Shown piece after piece: positions 26,014-34,465 of a DNA stretch of 64,000 nt (positions within the stretch are counted from its first letter, which is position 1; the number at the start of each line of letters is the position of its first letter). The position numbers and the translations under genes were made by a program. Source of the DNA: Cypionkella psychrotolerans. GTDB lineage: Bacteria > Pseudomonadota > Alphaproteobacteria > Rhodobacterales > Rhodobacteraceae. The notes under the pieces are model-generated. The model worked only from the letters and a program-made list of their open reading frames with translations. It was not told the DNA's origin and did not search any database. The stretch is from the NCBI RefSeq assembly GCF_001294535.1, contig NZ_LGIC01000061.1:124001-188000 (forward strand), given 5' to 3'.

Positions 26014-27492
26014 TCAGACAATGCCAGACAGAAGAACCACACCCAAAGTCAGCCATCCAAGGGCGAGGGAGTGGGAGAATGTTGAAGACCAGCCTTGCAG
26101 GCGTTGGCCGAACGGCAGGGTAATGGCGCGGGCTTTGCGGGCGGATTGCCGCGTCCAGCGTTGGCGATCGAGGCGGAACAGCACGAAGCTTTTGACGGCC
26201 GCTCCAGTGATCTGGCTGAAGTACAGCAAGAACGGATAGGTGATCGGGAAGGCCTGCATCCGCACCGTCGCCAAGATCCAGCAGTAGGTGTAGCGGGTGA
26301 ACATGATCCAAGCGATGTAGACCGGGAGTGCGAGCGGCTCAATGAACACCGCGCCAAACAGCACCGAGATCGGGCCTGCGAGGGTGGTCCAGATGCCGAC
26401 GCGCTGATCAAGGATCGACCACCAGGTGAACCAGCCGATGCTGTTGGGGGATAGCGACAGTGCCCGGCCATTGGTACGCAGCATGTTGCCGAACCAGCGC
26501 ACCATCAGCGTCAGGGCGGAATCGACAAAACCGGGACGCGGTTGGCTTTCCATCGACAGCGAAGCCACGTCGGGCAGGTAGCCCATCTTGTAGCCGTTCT
26601 TCAGCAGCCAGAACCAAGTGGATTTGTCGTCTCCGGTCAGGAAGTTCACCCGGCCAAGCCGCCAATGGTCGATAAAGTCGCTTTGCACCTGATTGATAAA
26701 GCCTGCGTTGGTGGCCAGATCAGCGCGCACAACGCTCATCCGCCCGGTCAGGGTCAGCACGCGGTCGGACAGACCCATCGACGACATCATCACCTGACGC
26801 TGGTTAAAGCGCAGCATGAACCAATCGCGGAACAGCGGCATGTCGGTGGCGCGAATCTCGACTTCTTCATCCGTCGTCACAGCCCCCATATCGGGATTGG
26901 TGAAGAAAGGTGCTGTGGCGGCGACGATGTCTTCCGGCACGCAGCTGTCGCCATCGACGAACAACACGATATCGCGGCGGGTTGGGGCCTCGCCTGCAAT
27001 CAGGCGCAGCGAACGCGCCAAAGCATCGCGCTTGCCCGTGCCTGCGATCTGATCGACCATCAGCCGGGTGTTTGAAGTATCTACCGCCATCCGATCAAAG
27101 ATGTTGCGGATCAGGCGGGCGTCGGCGGTATCGACCACCGAACACACCACGGTCGCCCCACCCGCCGAGGCAGCCGCCGCCCGGAACAGGGATTGATACA
27201 CCCGCGTGGTGACTTCGGGTTCGATCTTGTAGCTGGTCACCAGAAAATACGCATGGGCGGGCGTGGGCAAAGCAGCGTATGCCGCCATCGCCCGCGCCTT
27301 GCGCTGAGGATAGACCCATTTCAGGAACAGCGCTGCCCGTCCGAAGTTGATCGCGGCCCAAGTGTAGCGCCAGAGGCCAATCACCCCGACCACCACCAAA
27401 GCGCTGCCCACATCGCCCATCGCATGGAACGGCAGGCTCAGGCCAAGCCCAACCATCACAGCGATAAAGGCGATATGTCCTAGCATCATCAT
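26014..27492 (-). CDS. alg8: Alginate polymerase Alg8 (family 2 glycosyltransferase)
   Basis: Inner-membrane glycosyltransferase of 492 residues, close to the 494 of Pseudomonas Alg8. Two N-terminal membrane helices precede the cytoplasmic GT-A domain with LFVDGDSC (DxD-type), NFLTGDDKSTWFWLLKNGY and LMVRWFGNMLRTNGRAL, followed by more C-terminal membrane helices. It would polymerise GDP-mannuronate and push the chain through the membrane with Alg44. Its ATG overlaps the algD stop by one base (TAATG); the frame is open for three more codons to a TTG, but the ATG is preferred. The catalytic motifs are intact, unlike those in several neighbours. Confidence 0.9.
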   Translation of the reverse strand: MMMLGHIAFIAVMVGLGLSLPFHAMGDVGSALVVVGVIGLWRYTWAAINFGRAALFLKWVYPQRKARAMAAYAALPTPAHAYFLVTSYKIEPEVTTRVYQSLFRAAAASAGGATVVCSVVDTADARLIRNIFDRMAVDTSNTRLMVDQIAGTGKRDALARSLRLIAGEAPTRRDIVLFVDGDSCVPEDIVAATAPFFTNPDMGAVTTDEEVEIRATDMPLFRDWFMLRFNQRQVMMSSMGLSDRVLTLTGRMSVVRADLATNAGFINQVQSDFIDHWRLGRVNFLTGDDKSTWFWLLKNGYKMGYLPDVASLSMESQPRPGFVDSALTLMVRWFGNMLRTNGRALSLSPNSIGWFTWWSILDQRVGIWTTLAGPISVLFGAVFIEPLALPVYIAWIMFTRYTYCWILATVRMQAFPITYPFLLYFSQITGAAVKSFVLFRLDRQRWTRQSARKARAITLPFGQRLQGWSSTFSHSLALGWLTLGVVLLSGIV

Positions 27493-28805
27493 TACCAGCA
27501 AATACCCTGATAGGTGCCGCCCGAGCGTTTGCCCGCCTTAATCCGCGTCAGGTCGATCACCGGGTGCGTGGAGGCGTTCAACTCCTCCAGCGTGTCGTCG
27601 TATTTGTTGCCGACCAAAACGATGTCCGACTTCGCCAGCAGTTCCTTAATCGTCGGCACCAAACGGTCCTTCAGATCAATGTTGTAATCGTTGCCACGGC
27701 CAGCAGCGCTCATGTCATTGGCGTAGGCTTCATGCACGAAGGGGTCATAGACGTTCAGCGTCATGCCTTGGTCGATTAGACGGGCGGCGAGTTCGGCCAA
27801 GGGGCTTTCGCGCATATCATCGGTGCCGGGCTTGAAGCTGATGCCGACGAGGCCAACCGAAGTAGACCCCGACGCCATCACCATCGCTTCGGCGCGGTTG
27901 ATCTGTTCGGCATTGGCGACCAGTACCGCATCGAGTAGCGGCGAGGCGACGTTGATGTCCGAGGCAATCGAACGCAAAGCCCGCACATCTTTCGGCAGGC
28001 ACGAGCCGCCAAAGGCAAAGCCGGGGCGCATGAAGTATGGGCTCATCGACACCTTGTGGTCCGAGCACAGGATCTTCATCACGGCCTGACCATCGAGGCC
28101 ACAAGCCTTGGCGATATTGCCGATCTCGTTCGCAAACGTGACCTTCACGGCGCGCCATGCGTTGGAGGTGTATTTGATCATCTCAGCCGAGCGCACATCG
28201 ACGACGTTCACATCGCAGGGCAGGTCTTTGTTCAGCATGGTCAGGAAATCGGCGGTTTTCTTTTCCAGCGCACCAAACACGATCAGGCCGGGATCGTAGT
28301 AATCCTGAATGGCGGTGCTTTCGCGCAGGAACTCGGGGTAGTAGCCAACGCCAAAACCAACGCCCGCTTCCATGCCCGAGTATTCTTCAAGGATCGGGAT
28401 GCAGACCTTCTCCATCGTGCCGGGCACAATGGTGGAACGCACGATGACCGAATGGAAACCGTCTTTGCCCGGCAGTGCCGAAGCAATCGCCCGGCAGCAG
28501 CTTTCGACATATTTCAACCCGATCGAGCCGTCCTCAGCCGAAGGCGTGCCGACGCAAACAAACGACGCATCCGCGGCGCGCACGGCGGCGGCAGCGTCCA
28601 AGGTCGCGGTCAGCTTACCAGCGGCGAAAACCTCGGCGATCAGCTCTGGCAGACCGTGTTCAACGATGGGCGAAAGCCCCGCATTGATCGAGGCGACTTT
28701 GCCCGGATCCACATCCACCGCGATCACCTCGTGACCGTCTTTCGCCAGACAAGCTGCCGATACCACGCCCACATATCCGATCCCGAATACGACAATTTTG
28801 GCCAT
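27492..28805 (-). CDS. algD: GDP-mannose 6-dehydrogenase AlgD
   Basis: A 437-residue enzyme that oxidises GDP-mannose to GDP-mannuronate, the committed step of alginate synthesis. The N-terminal Rossmann motif is VVFGIGYVGVV. The SAEMIKYTSNAWRAVKVTFA and GFAFGGSCLPKDVRAL segments carry the catalytic Lys and Cys, and the C terminus ends in QGICW, resembling the EGICW end of Pseudomonas AlgD. Such matches separate it from UDP-glucose dehydrogenases. It is the first gene of the twelve-gene operon. The ATG at 28805 follows AGAAGGACG; earlier in-frame codons lack sequence similarity. Confidence 0.93.
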   Translation of the reverse strand: MAKIVVFGIGYVGVVSAACLAKDGHEVIAVDVDPGKVASINAGLSPIVEHGLPELIAEVFAAGKLTATLDAAAAVRAADASFVCVGTPSAEDGSIGLKYVESCCRAIASALPGKDGFHSVIVRSTIVPGTMEKVCIPILEEYSGMEAGVGFGVGYYPEFLRESTAIQDYYDPGLIVFGALEKKTADFLTMLNKDLPCDVNVVDVRSAEMIKYTSNAWRAVKVTFANEIGNIAKACGLDGQAVMKILCSDHKVSMSPYFMRPGFAFGGSCLPKDVRALRSIASDINVASPLLDAVLVANAEQINRAEAMVMASGSTSVGLVGISFKPGTDDMRESPLAELAARLIDQGMTLNVYDPFVHEAYANDMSAAGRGNDYNIDLKDRLVPTIKELLAKSDIVLVGNKYDDTLEELNASTHPVIDLTRIKAGKRSGGTYQGICW

Positions 28806-28921
28806 CTCAATCGTCCTTCTGAAGCGCCTTTTCTGCGGCGAAAATGCGGCAGTGCAGCATTGACGACACATTAAGGATGGCGAAAGAGATTTGGAAAGTC
28901 AGGCTAAACCCTTATTTTGTA

Positions 28922-28934
28922 GGTAATTTTTACC
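28922..28934. promoter_or_regulatory. Inverted repeat upstream of algD
   Basis: GGTAA-TTT-TTACC is a 5-bp perfect inverted repeat about 120 bases before the algD start, inside an AT-rich stretch (28910-29000) that should hold the promoter of the alginate operon. The 263-base gap 28806-29068 contains no gene. No sigma-54 or Pseudomonas AlgU type promoter was recognised in it. Confidence 0.4.
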
Positions 28935-29011
28935 AAATGCCTTACGTTTTTAGGTCTAGTGTAGGGAAAAACCGAAAAGTTTATGCTGCAATGCAGAAAC
29001 AGTAACGACAA

Positions 29012-29041
29012 GCACAACGCATCCTTTCAGATGCGCTGTGC
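29012..29041. terminator. Long inverted repeat between the LuxR-type gene and algD
   Basis: GCACAACGCATC and GATGCGCTGTGC form a 12-bp stem with one G-T pair and a 6-base loop, 28-57 bases beyond the stop of the LuxR-type gene. The minus strand continues TTGTCG, a poor T run, so it is either a weak terminator of the regulator gene or an operator for the alginate operon. Confidence 0.45.
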
Positions 29042-29068
29042 GACACGTTTTCCCCCGTTTTTGAATTA

Positions 29069-29752
29069 TCAGCCGAAGCGTTCTTCCGATTGAACCCAAC
29101 CATTACGAATCGCATATTCAACGATGGCGCGGCGTCCTTGCAGGTTAAGTTTGCTGCTACCGCGCGCCTTGTAGGTTTCGATGGTTTTCGATGACAGCTC
29201 TAGCTCCAGCCCGATCTCTTTCAGGCTTTTGCCGAAGGCCACCGATTTCAGGACATAGATCTCGCGTTCAGTCAGCTCACGCGGACGGGACACTGATGTT
29301 GTGGATTGCGCCGTCTCAAACAGATTCGCGAAGGTGGGGTCGATACAGGTCGCCCCGCCATGAACCGCCGAGATCGCCTGCTCAAGCTGCTCCAGCCCAA
29401 TTGTGCGCGGCAGCACACCGCGAAACCCTGCGGCAAGGCATGATCTTGCCAAGGTCATCGACAGATCATTGGTGTAGCTGATCAAGCTGCGGGTGCCGAA
29501 CCGCTCTCGCAGCCTCTGCACCAGCTTGGAAGGAATGAGGTCAAGTTGCGCCGGATCGAGCAAGACAATATCGATTTGCGGCCCGGTCTGATCTTTGGCG
29601 TGATGATCCTGAAACGTCTCAAGCACATCGGAGGGCGCGCGTGCAACAGCTTGAATCTCGGACTTTTTTTCTAGCAATGCGCATAAGCCCATTGCAAACA
29701 TAGGGTCTTTGTCGATGACTACCATCGAAATCGCTTGGTCTGCAGCGGGCAT
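29069..29752 (-). CDS. LuxR/NarL-type response regulator with degenerate receiver
   Basis: A 227-residue regulator. The receiver-like domain (about 8-130) starts MVVIDKDPMFAMGLCALLE and keeps the Asp in IVLLDPAQ. The usual second acidic residue is Lys (IDKD) and the usual KG-LLK stretch reads RGVLPRTI, so normal phosphorylation is doubtful. The C-terminal HTH is standard: LTEREIYVLKSVAFGKSLKE, IGLELELSSKTIETYKARGS. It is a single gene upstream of and in line with the alginate operon, and no histidine kinase is nearby. AAGGAT precedes the ATG. Control of the alginate cluster is inference from position. Confidence 0.83.
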   Translation of the reverse strand: MPAADQAISMVVIDKDPMFAMGLCALLEKKSEIQAVARAPSDVLETFQDHHAKDQTGPQIDIVLLDPAQLDLIPSKLVQRLRERFGTRSLISYTNDLSMTLARSCLAAGFRGVLPRTIGLEQLEQAISAVHGGATCIDPTFANLFETAQSTTSVSRPRELTEREIYVLKSVAFGKSLKEIGLELELSSKTIETYKARGSSKLNLQGRRAIVEYAIRNGWVQSEERFG

Positions 29753-30120
29753 TCTAGACGATCCTTCGGGGTAGGCTTGCGCAGAACAACGCGCAGTCAG
29801 GCGTTTGGTTGCTGCGAAAACAGTAAACGTTAACCGGCTCCCCCCGATTGAAACAATGTCACCTCTTCAAATCACAGTTGTACAATATGCCGAAGCTTCG
29901 TAACGGCACAATAACGCCAAGCAGTATGGTGGTCGCATCAAGCGCAATTTCGCCGAGGCTGACGTCAAATTTGGCAAAAATTCGGGTGGCTGCCTAGTTC
30001 GGCAGCCACCCGGAATCTGTGTTGAAGGGAATTTCCCTACATGTTTGCGGGGATAATCTCGGGGCACCTGACGATTGCCCCGACGACTCCCGGCGTATCT
30101 TGCGGGTAAAAGCCGTAAAA
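29753..30120. other. Intergenic region between RTX gene and LuxR-type gene
   Basis: No gene is seen in these 368 bases. Besides the terminator at 29983-30012, it holds AGGGAA-T-TTCCCT (30025-30037) and an 8-bp hairpin TCGGGGCA/TGCCCCGA (30059-30083). The AT-rich part 29820-29930 should contain the promoter of the LuxR-type gene. The string GAAAACAGTAAACG (29816-29829) resembles GAAACAGTAACG (28996-29007) upstream of algD. Confidence 0.5.
29983..30012 (-). terminator. Rho-independent terminator of the RTX gene
   Basis: Perfect 12-bp stem CGGGTGGCTGCC / GGCAGCCACCCG with a 6-base loop. On the minus strand it is followed by AATTTTTG. It lies 109-138 bases beyond the stop of the RTX gene. Confidence 0.8.
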
Positions 30121-32196
30121 TTACTGCAAAAGGTAGTCTCGCAGGTCTGTCGCATCGACATTGGCCACGGTCAGGGAATCGCCGAGGTCGGATGTCAGGG
30201 TCAGATAGCTCACACCACTGCGCATCTGGGTGGAAATCGCGAAATCATCGGCGGTCGACGCTGAGCCATCCAGCCAATGCGTCAGCGAATCCGCAAGATC
30301 GGCCTCGGCAAAGCCGAAGAACACCAGCGCGTCATGCTCGGCGATGCTGAAATCGCGCACTGTGTTGATGCCGTTGCTGGCGATGAACACATCCGAGCCC
30401 GCGCCGCCGATCAGCGTGTTCTTGTCCGCGCCGCCGTTCAGCGTATCGCTGCCCAAGCCGCCAGACAGCGCATCGTTGCCTACGCCGCCGTTCAGCAGAT
30501 CATTGCCCGCATAGCCATGCAGGTAGTCGTCGCCCGCTTCGCCGAAGATGATGTTGCTGCCAGCGTTGCCGATCACGCGGTTGCCATGGGCGTTGCCGAG
30601 AAAATCGAGGTCAGCCCGGCCAGTCATCCGCACGTCATGCACCGAGGAATCCGCCGTGCTATCGCTGGACACATCCACAGTGGCCGGAGTTGAGCCCGCC
30701 GCTGCTGTAGGTGCCGAAACCACGGTCAACTGCTTGCTGGTGACGGATTTGACCCCGTCGATGAACTGAAACTCCTCGATGCCCGAGATAAAGGTATGGC
30801 CCAGCGCGCTGAGTACAACGCTTTGTCCGCCGATCGTCGTCACCAGAACCTGCGAGCTGTGCAGCCCGATCACCAACCGATCAACACCCTGCCCGCCGAT
30901 GATGGTGTCTTCCCCGGCTGAGGCCAGCACCAGATCCGAGCCGGTGCCCATATCAATCCAGTCGTTGCCCGCGCCGCCCTGCACACTGTCATTGCCTGAT
31001 AATGTACTGATATGCGCCCCGGTATCGACCGCCACCACCATATCAGCCCGCACGGTTGCCACGACATTCTCAAACTTGATCACATTGGCATTGGGATCGG
31101 TCGGCGCGCCATAGGTGGTGCCGGAGTTGAAAAAGCTGACTGAACCCATGTAGCTTTGCTCGGCTGTTGTGCGGATCGAGTTATGCACGATCACCGTATT
31201 GCCATGGTCCAACCCGCCATGAAAGTTAATGTCTCGGTTGGTGAAATCCACTTCGATGGTGTTGTTCGCCGCCGAAGTATAGCTGGCGAACAGCACGGCA
31301 TGGCGAGTATCCACCGCTTGGAGATGGGTGAAGGTGCTGTCGTAAACGTCGCGGATCCAAAAGCCATAGCCGTTGCCGCCGTCGCCTTTGTTCTGCGCGC
31401 CGGTCACCGTCACATCATCCACCACCGCGTCAATCGAGCGACCCAGCACCAAGCCGTTCGAGCCCGGATTCACAATATCGACATGCTCGATCACCGTGCG
31501 CACCGAGCTGTTGACCAGCACCATCATGCCGCCATCTTCGGCTTTGTTGATATTATTGAAGTTGCTGGGGTCCGCCGTGCCGTAGGCGCCTTGGAAGGTC
31601 AGGTTGCGTACGGTCACATCCTCGACCGTATCCGCCACCGCCACGGTTGTGGTTGCGGCATCAAACGCGAAGGGCAGCGGGCGGTCCAGCAAGACGGTGT
31701 TGCCATTCACCGCAGTGACGGTGACCATCGCTGTGCGCAAAGGCTTGTCCTGCTGCCACTGGGTATCGCCGATTTCGGCGAACAGGGCGGCGTCATTCGG
31801 GCGTTCAATCCACAGCACGTCGCCGACTTTCAGGCCAGTGCTGCTGGTCAGATGCAGATAGGTTGCGCCAAGATTGACACCCTCGCTCAGATGCGTGGCG
31901 TTGGTTTCGGTCTCGCGAAACAAAGCCGAACCGATTTGCAGCGCGGGCGCCCCGGCCAGCGCTTTATCGGCGATGATGGTGACGTTGCCCTGCCCTTCCA
32001 GCGTGATGCCATCCTTGTTCAACACCACAGTTTTGTTGAAGGTGTAGGTGCCTTGCTGCAGCACAATATGCGTGCCTGCAACTGCGGAGTTGATTGCGGC
32101 TTGAATCGTGGCAGCCGAGCTTCCGGCAGCTATGGTGATCACCGGAGCCGAGGTGGAAGGCGCTGCAGTAGAAGCGCTGAAGAGGGCAGCAGACAT
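30121..32196 (-). CDS. Secreted right-handed beta-helix protein with C-terminal RTX repeats
   Basis: A 691-residue protein without a Sec signal. The N-terminal part (about 18-390) looks like a pectate-lyase-type beta-helix, beginning ATIQAAINSAVAGTHIVLQQ as in AlgE-type epimerases and glycosidases. RTX nonapeptides follow at 400-435 (GGAGNDWID) and 540-605 (GEAGDDYLHG, GYAGNDLLNGG, GVGNDALSGG), giving calcium binding and type I secretion. AlgE epimerases carry YGFDPHE; this protein has YGFWIRD at 277-283 and no DPH, while a His-rich patch lies at 298-332 (RHAV, NFHGGLDHGN). It may be an alginate lyase, a divergent epimerase or a matrix protein. Its closeness to the alginate genes suggests the polymer as target. 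No type I exporter is in the window. Confidence 0.7.
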   Translation of the reverse strand: MSAALFSASTAAPSTSAPVITIAAGSSAATIQAAINSAVAGTHIVLQQGTYTFNKTVVLNKDGITLEGQGNVTIIADKALAGAPALQIGSALFRETETNATHLSEGVNLGATYLHLTSSTGLKVGDVLWIERPNDAALFAEIGDTQWQQDKPLRTAMVTVTAVNGNTVLLDRPLPFAFDAATTTVAVADTVEDVTVRNLTFQGAYGTADPSNFNNINKAEDGGMMVLVNSSVRTVIEHVDIVNPGSNGLVLGRSIDAVVDDVTVTGAQNKGDGGNGYGFWIRDVYDSTFTHLQAVDTRHAVLFASYTSAANNTIEVDFTNRDINFHGGLDHGNTVIVHNSIRTTAEQSYMGSVSFFNSGTTYGAPTDPNANVIKFENVVATVRADMVVAVDTGAHISTLSGNDSVQGGAGNDWIDMGTGSDLVLASAGEDTIIGGQGVDRLVIGLHSSQVLVTTIGGQSVVLSALGHTFISGIEEFQFIDGVKSVTSKQLTVVSAPTAAAGSTPATVDVSSDSTADSSVHDVRMTGRADLDFLGNAHGNRVIGNAGSNIIFGEAGDDYLHGYAGNDLLNGGVGNDALSGGLGSDTLNGGADKNTLIGGAGSDVFIASNGINTVRDFSIAEHDALVFFGFAEADLADSLTHWLDGSASTADDFAISTQMRSGVSYLTLTSDLGDSLTVANVDATDLRDYLLQ

Positions 32197-32592
32197 GACA
32201 CACCTTTAGGTTGTTTAAGCAGATGACCCTTATTTGGCTGCGAGTCAAATCGGGCAGTAATGTGTTTGGGGTGCGGCAGCTCTGCGCCGCGCCGGGTCTT
32301 GGGGGGTTTGCCTGACAAAACCTGTCAATTTTCGCCCCTCTGATTATCGCCAGATTGGCAACAATATTGGAGGGTTGTTTCTAAAAATCTATATATTCAG
32401 TAAACTTACTGCACAGCAGCCCTGGATTTTGCTTCAGGCCAGGGGCCGATTCGCTGCCACCGAGACGATGCCGCCGGCCTTGCGTGGTGGATGGGCTTCC
32501 GATACGCTGAACGAATAGGATTTTTTGACCTGTTGCCGTCTTAATCGCCGCCAGACTGCCCCGTACCCCATTGCGATTCAGGAGCATTTTCG
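32197..32592. promoter_or_regulatory. Divergent intergenic region with inverted repeat
   Basis: A 396-base gap between the RTX gene (minus) and the YceI-OmpA gene (plus); no gene seen. The most AT-rich part (32345-32410) contains CAGTAA-AC-TTACTG at 32398-32411, a 6-bp perfect inverted repeat right after TATATATT. It is a good candidate operator or promoter element shared by the two directions. Confidence 0.4.
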
Positions 32593-33726
32593 ATGATCGG
32601 CTTGTTTGACGCTTTGATCCGTATGCGGCTGAGTCTGGCGCTGATCGCGCTCTTGGCCCCACTGCCGCTATCCGCACAGGACGCCAGCTTTGCGCCCGGC
32701 TGGCAAATTGACGCGCAAAGTTCGCAGCTGCGGTTTCAGTCAGTGAAGAACGTCACCAAAGTTGAATCCAGCACCTTTGCCGCGTTCTCTGGCGGGCTGG
32801 CGGCGGATGGCACGTTGTCGCTGCATGTGTTTCTGGATTCGGTCGACACCAAGATTGACCTGCGCAATGTGCGGATGCGGTTCCTGCTGTTTGAAACCTT
32901 CCGCTTCCCCGAGGCAGTGATCACCGCCAAGATCAATGCCGCTGATCTCGCCGATCTGCCCACGCTGCGGCGCAAAACCATTCACCTCGTCTATACGCTC
33001 GATCTGCATGGTGTGAAGAAAGAGCTTGAGACGGATGTGGCAGTGACCATGGTGCAAGATGATACCGTGGTGGTATCCTCGACCGTGCCCGTTGTGATTG
33101 CTACCGATGATTTCGGTCTGGCCGATGGCGTGCAAAAGCTGCAAGAAGCGGCGAATGTGGTGATCATCCCTTCGGGCACCATCAGTTTTGATCTGACCTT
33201 AAAGCGCAACGGCGGGGCGGTGACGCCTGCGGCCCCGGCCCCGGCAGAAGCTGCCCCCGTCCCCGATGCGCCTGTCGTGGCCGCAACACCGGAAGCGCCT
33301 GCCGCAGAGACAGCCACCCCTGCGGTTGTTGCCCAAGAACCTGCCGGCGATCTGGATCTTGAGGCCTGTAAGGGTCGCTTTGAGATTCTGTCGCGCAGCG
33401 GCAATATCAATTTCCATTCTGGTTCTGCCCGTCTGCAAGCCGATAGCGCGCCTTTGCTGGATAGCGTCGCCGATATTATCGCGCGCTGCCCCGGCTTGAA
33501 GATTGAGGTGTCCGGCCACACCGATGCCGATGGCTCGCCCGCCGCGAACCAATATCTGTCACAGCAGCGCGCCAAAGCCGTGGTGCGCTATCTGGTGAAG
33601 AAGGGCCTTACCGCCGACCGCTTCACTGCGACAGGTTATGGTGAGGACAAGCCGATCTTCGACAACGACACACCCGAACATAAAACGCGCAACCGCCGGA
33701 TCGAATTCGCTTTGGTGCAGCAATAG
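32593..33726 (+). CDS. YceI domain fused to OmpA-type peptidoglycan-binding domain
   Basis: Exported protein of 377 residues (signal peptide to about residue 29, PLSAQ). A YceI lipocalin-like domain (about 36-205, from WQIDAQSSQLRF to IPSGTISFDLTLKRNG) is followed by an Ala/Pro-rich linker (about 212-250). The OmpA C-terminal domain comes last (about 275-377, with KIEVSGHTDADGSPAANQYL, SQQRAKAVVRYLV and TRNRRIEFAL). YceI proteins bind long isoprenoid lipids, and the OmpA part binds peptidoglycan. This fusion would fix a lipid- or ligand-binding domain to the cell wall. It is followed without spacing by the CxxCH protein gene (TAGATG). AGGAG precedes the ATG. Confidence 0.85.
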   Translation: MIGLFDALIRMRLSLALIALLAPLPLSAQDASFAPGWQIDAQSSQLRFQSVKNVTKVESSTFAAFSGGLAADGTLSLHVFLDSVDTKIDLRNVRMRFLLFETFRFPEAVITAKINAADLADLPTLRRKTIHLVYTLDLHGVKKELETDVAVTMVQDDTVVVSSTVPVVIATDDFGLADGVQKLQEAANVVIIPSGTISFDLTLKRNGGAVTPAAPAPAEAAPVPDAPVVAATPEAPAAETATPAVVAQEPAGDLDLEACKGRFEILSRSGNINFHSGSARLQADSAPLLDSVADIIARCPGLKIEVSGHTDADGSPAANQYLSQQRAKAVVRYLVKKGLTADRFTATGYGEDKPIFDNDTPEHKTRNRRIEFALVQQ

Positions 33727-34464
33727 ATGCGATTTAGCGGCGAAGTATACGCGCTGGCTTTGGTGCTGGCTTTCTTTGGGCCACCGATGCAGGCGCAAAC
33801 CGATGAGGCCGCCGCGTGGCAGGCAGCCCTTGCGTCTCAGGACATTGGCCTGCTGCAAAGCTTCGTGAAAGATCACCCGCAAAGCCCGCATCTGGCCGAG
33901 GCGAACGCCCTGCTGACGCAAAATATCACTGCCGCGCGCGGGCTAGGTCTGATGCCGATTGAGGCGGTGGACGGCTATGTTGTGCAACATGATCTGATCA
34001 TCGCCGCGCAAGCCTCGAAATCCGCTGCCGATTATCAGGCCTATCTCACCGCCTATCCGCAGGGCCTGTTCGCGCCCCTCGCGCAAAGCGAGTTGGCGCT
34101 GCTGGCGCTAAATCCCCCAGTTGATCCCGCGCCCGTCGCCACGACCGACCCTGCCCCTGTGGCCGACCTGACCGGACTGACTTTCACGACACCCTTTCCG
34201 GTGGGCGAGCATGTCAAAGGCCAGTCGATTGCCGATCTAATTGCCACCGGTTCACCCCAATTTGCCCCGATTGAGGGCCTGCCAGAAGAAGCGTGGCGCG
34301 ACAAATCCTGTGCCAACTGCCACGCTTGGACCGAAACCAGCCTGTGCGATCAAGCCAAGACATACACAAAACCCGAAGCGGCCGAGGCTTTGGCCAAGCC
34401 GCATCCCTTGGGCGAAACTTTCAAAATCGGCCTGAAGGAATGGGCTTTGGGCGGGTGTAAGTAG
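33727..34464 (+). CDS. Periplasmic protein with C-terminal CxxCH domain
   Basis: A 245-residue exported protein (signal peptide to about residue 24). The middle is helical and repeat-like (DHPQSPHLAEANALL and AYPQGLFAPLAQSELALLAL look like two TPR-like units). A Pro/Ala linker leads to a C-terminal domain with SCANCHAW (C195, C198, H199) and further Cys at 207 and 244. CxxCH is the haem c attachment motif, but the two extra Cys allow a disulfide or metal-binding reading instead. The gene starts at the base after the YceI-OmpA stop and ends one base before the kinase gene, so the three form one unit. I cannot name its function. Confidence 0.6.
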   Translation: MRFSGEVYALALVLAFFGPPMQAQTDEAAAWQAALASQDIGLLQSFVKDHPQSPHLAEANALLTQNITAARGLGLMPIEAVDGYVVQHDLIIAAQASKSAADYQAYLTAYPQGLFAPLAQSELALLALNPPVDPAPVATTDPAPVADLTGLTFTTPFPVGEHVKGQSIADLIATGSPQFAPIEGLPEEAWRDKSCANCHAWTETSLCDQAKTYTKPEAAEALAKPHPLGETFKIGLKEWALGGCK

Positions 34465-34465
34465 C

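Noticed and set aside
30121-30700. Regular short repeats that could suggest a CRISPR array
   Set aside because: They are in-frame RTX nonapeptide codons, without constant repeats and unique spacers of equal length, and no cas gene is present.
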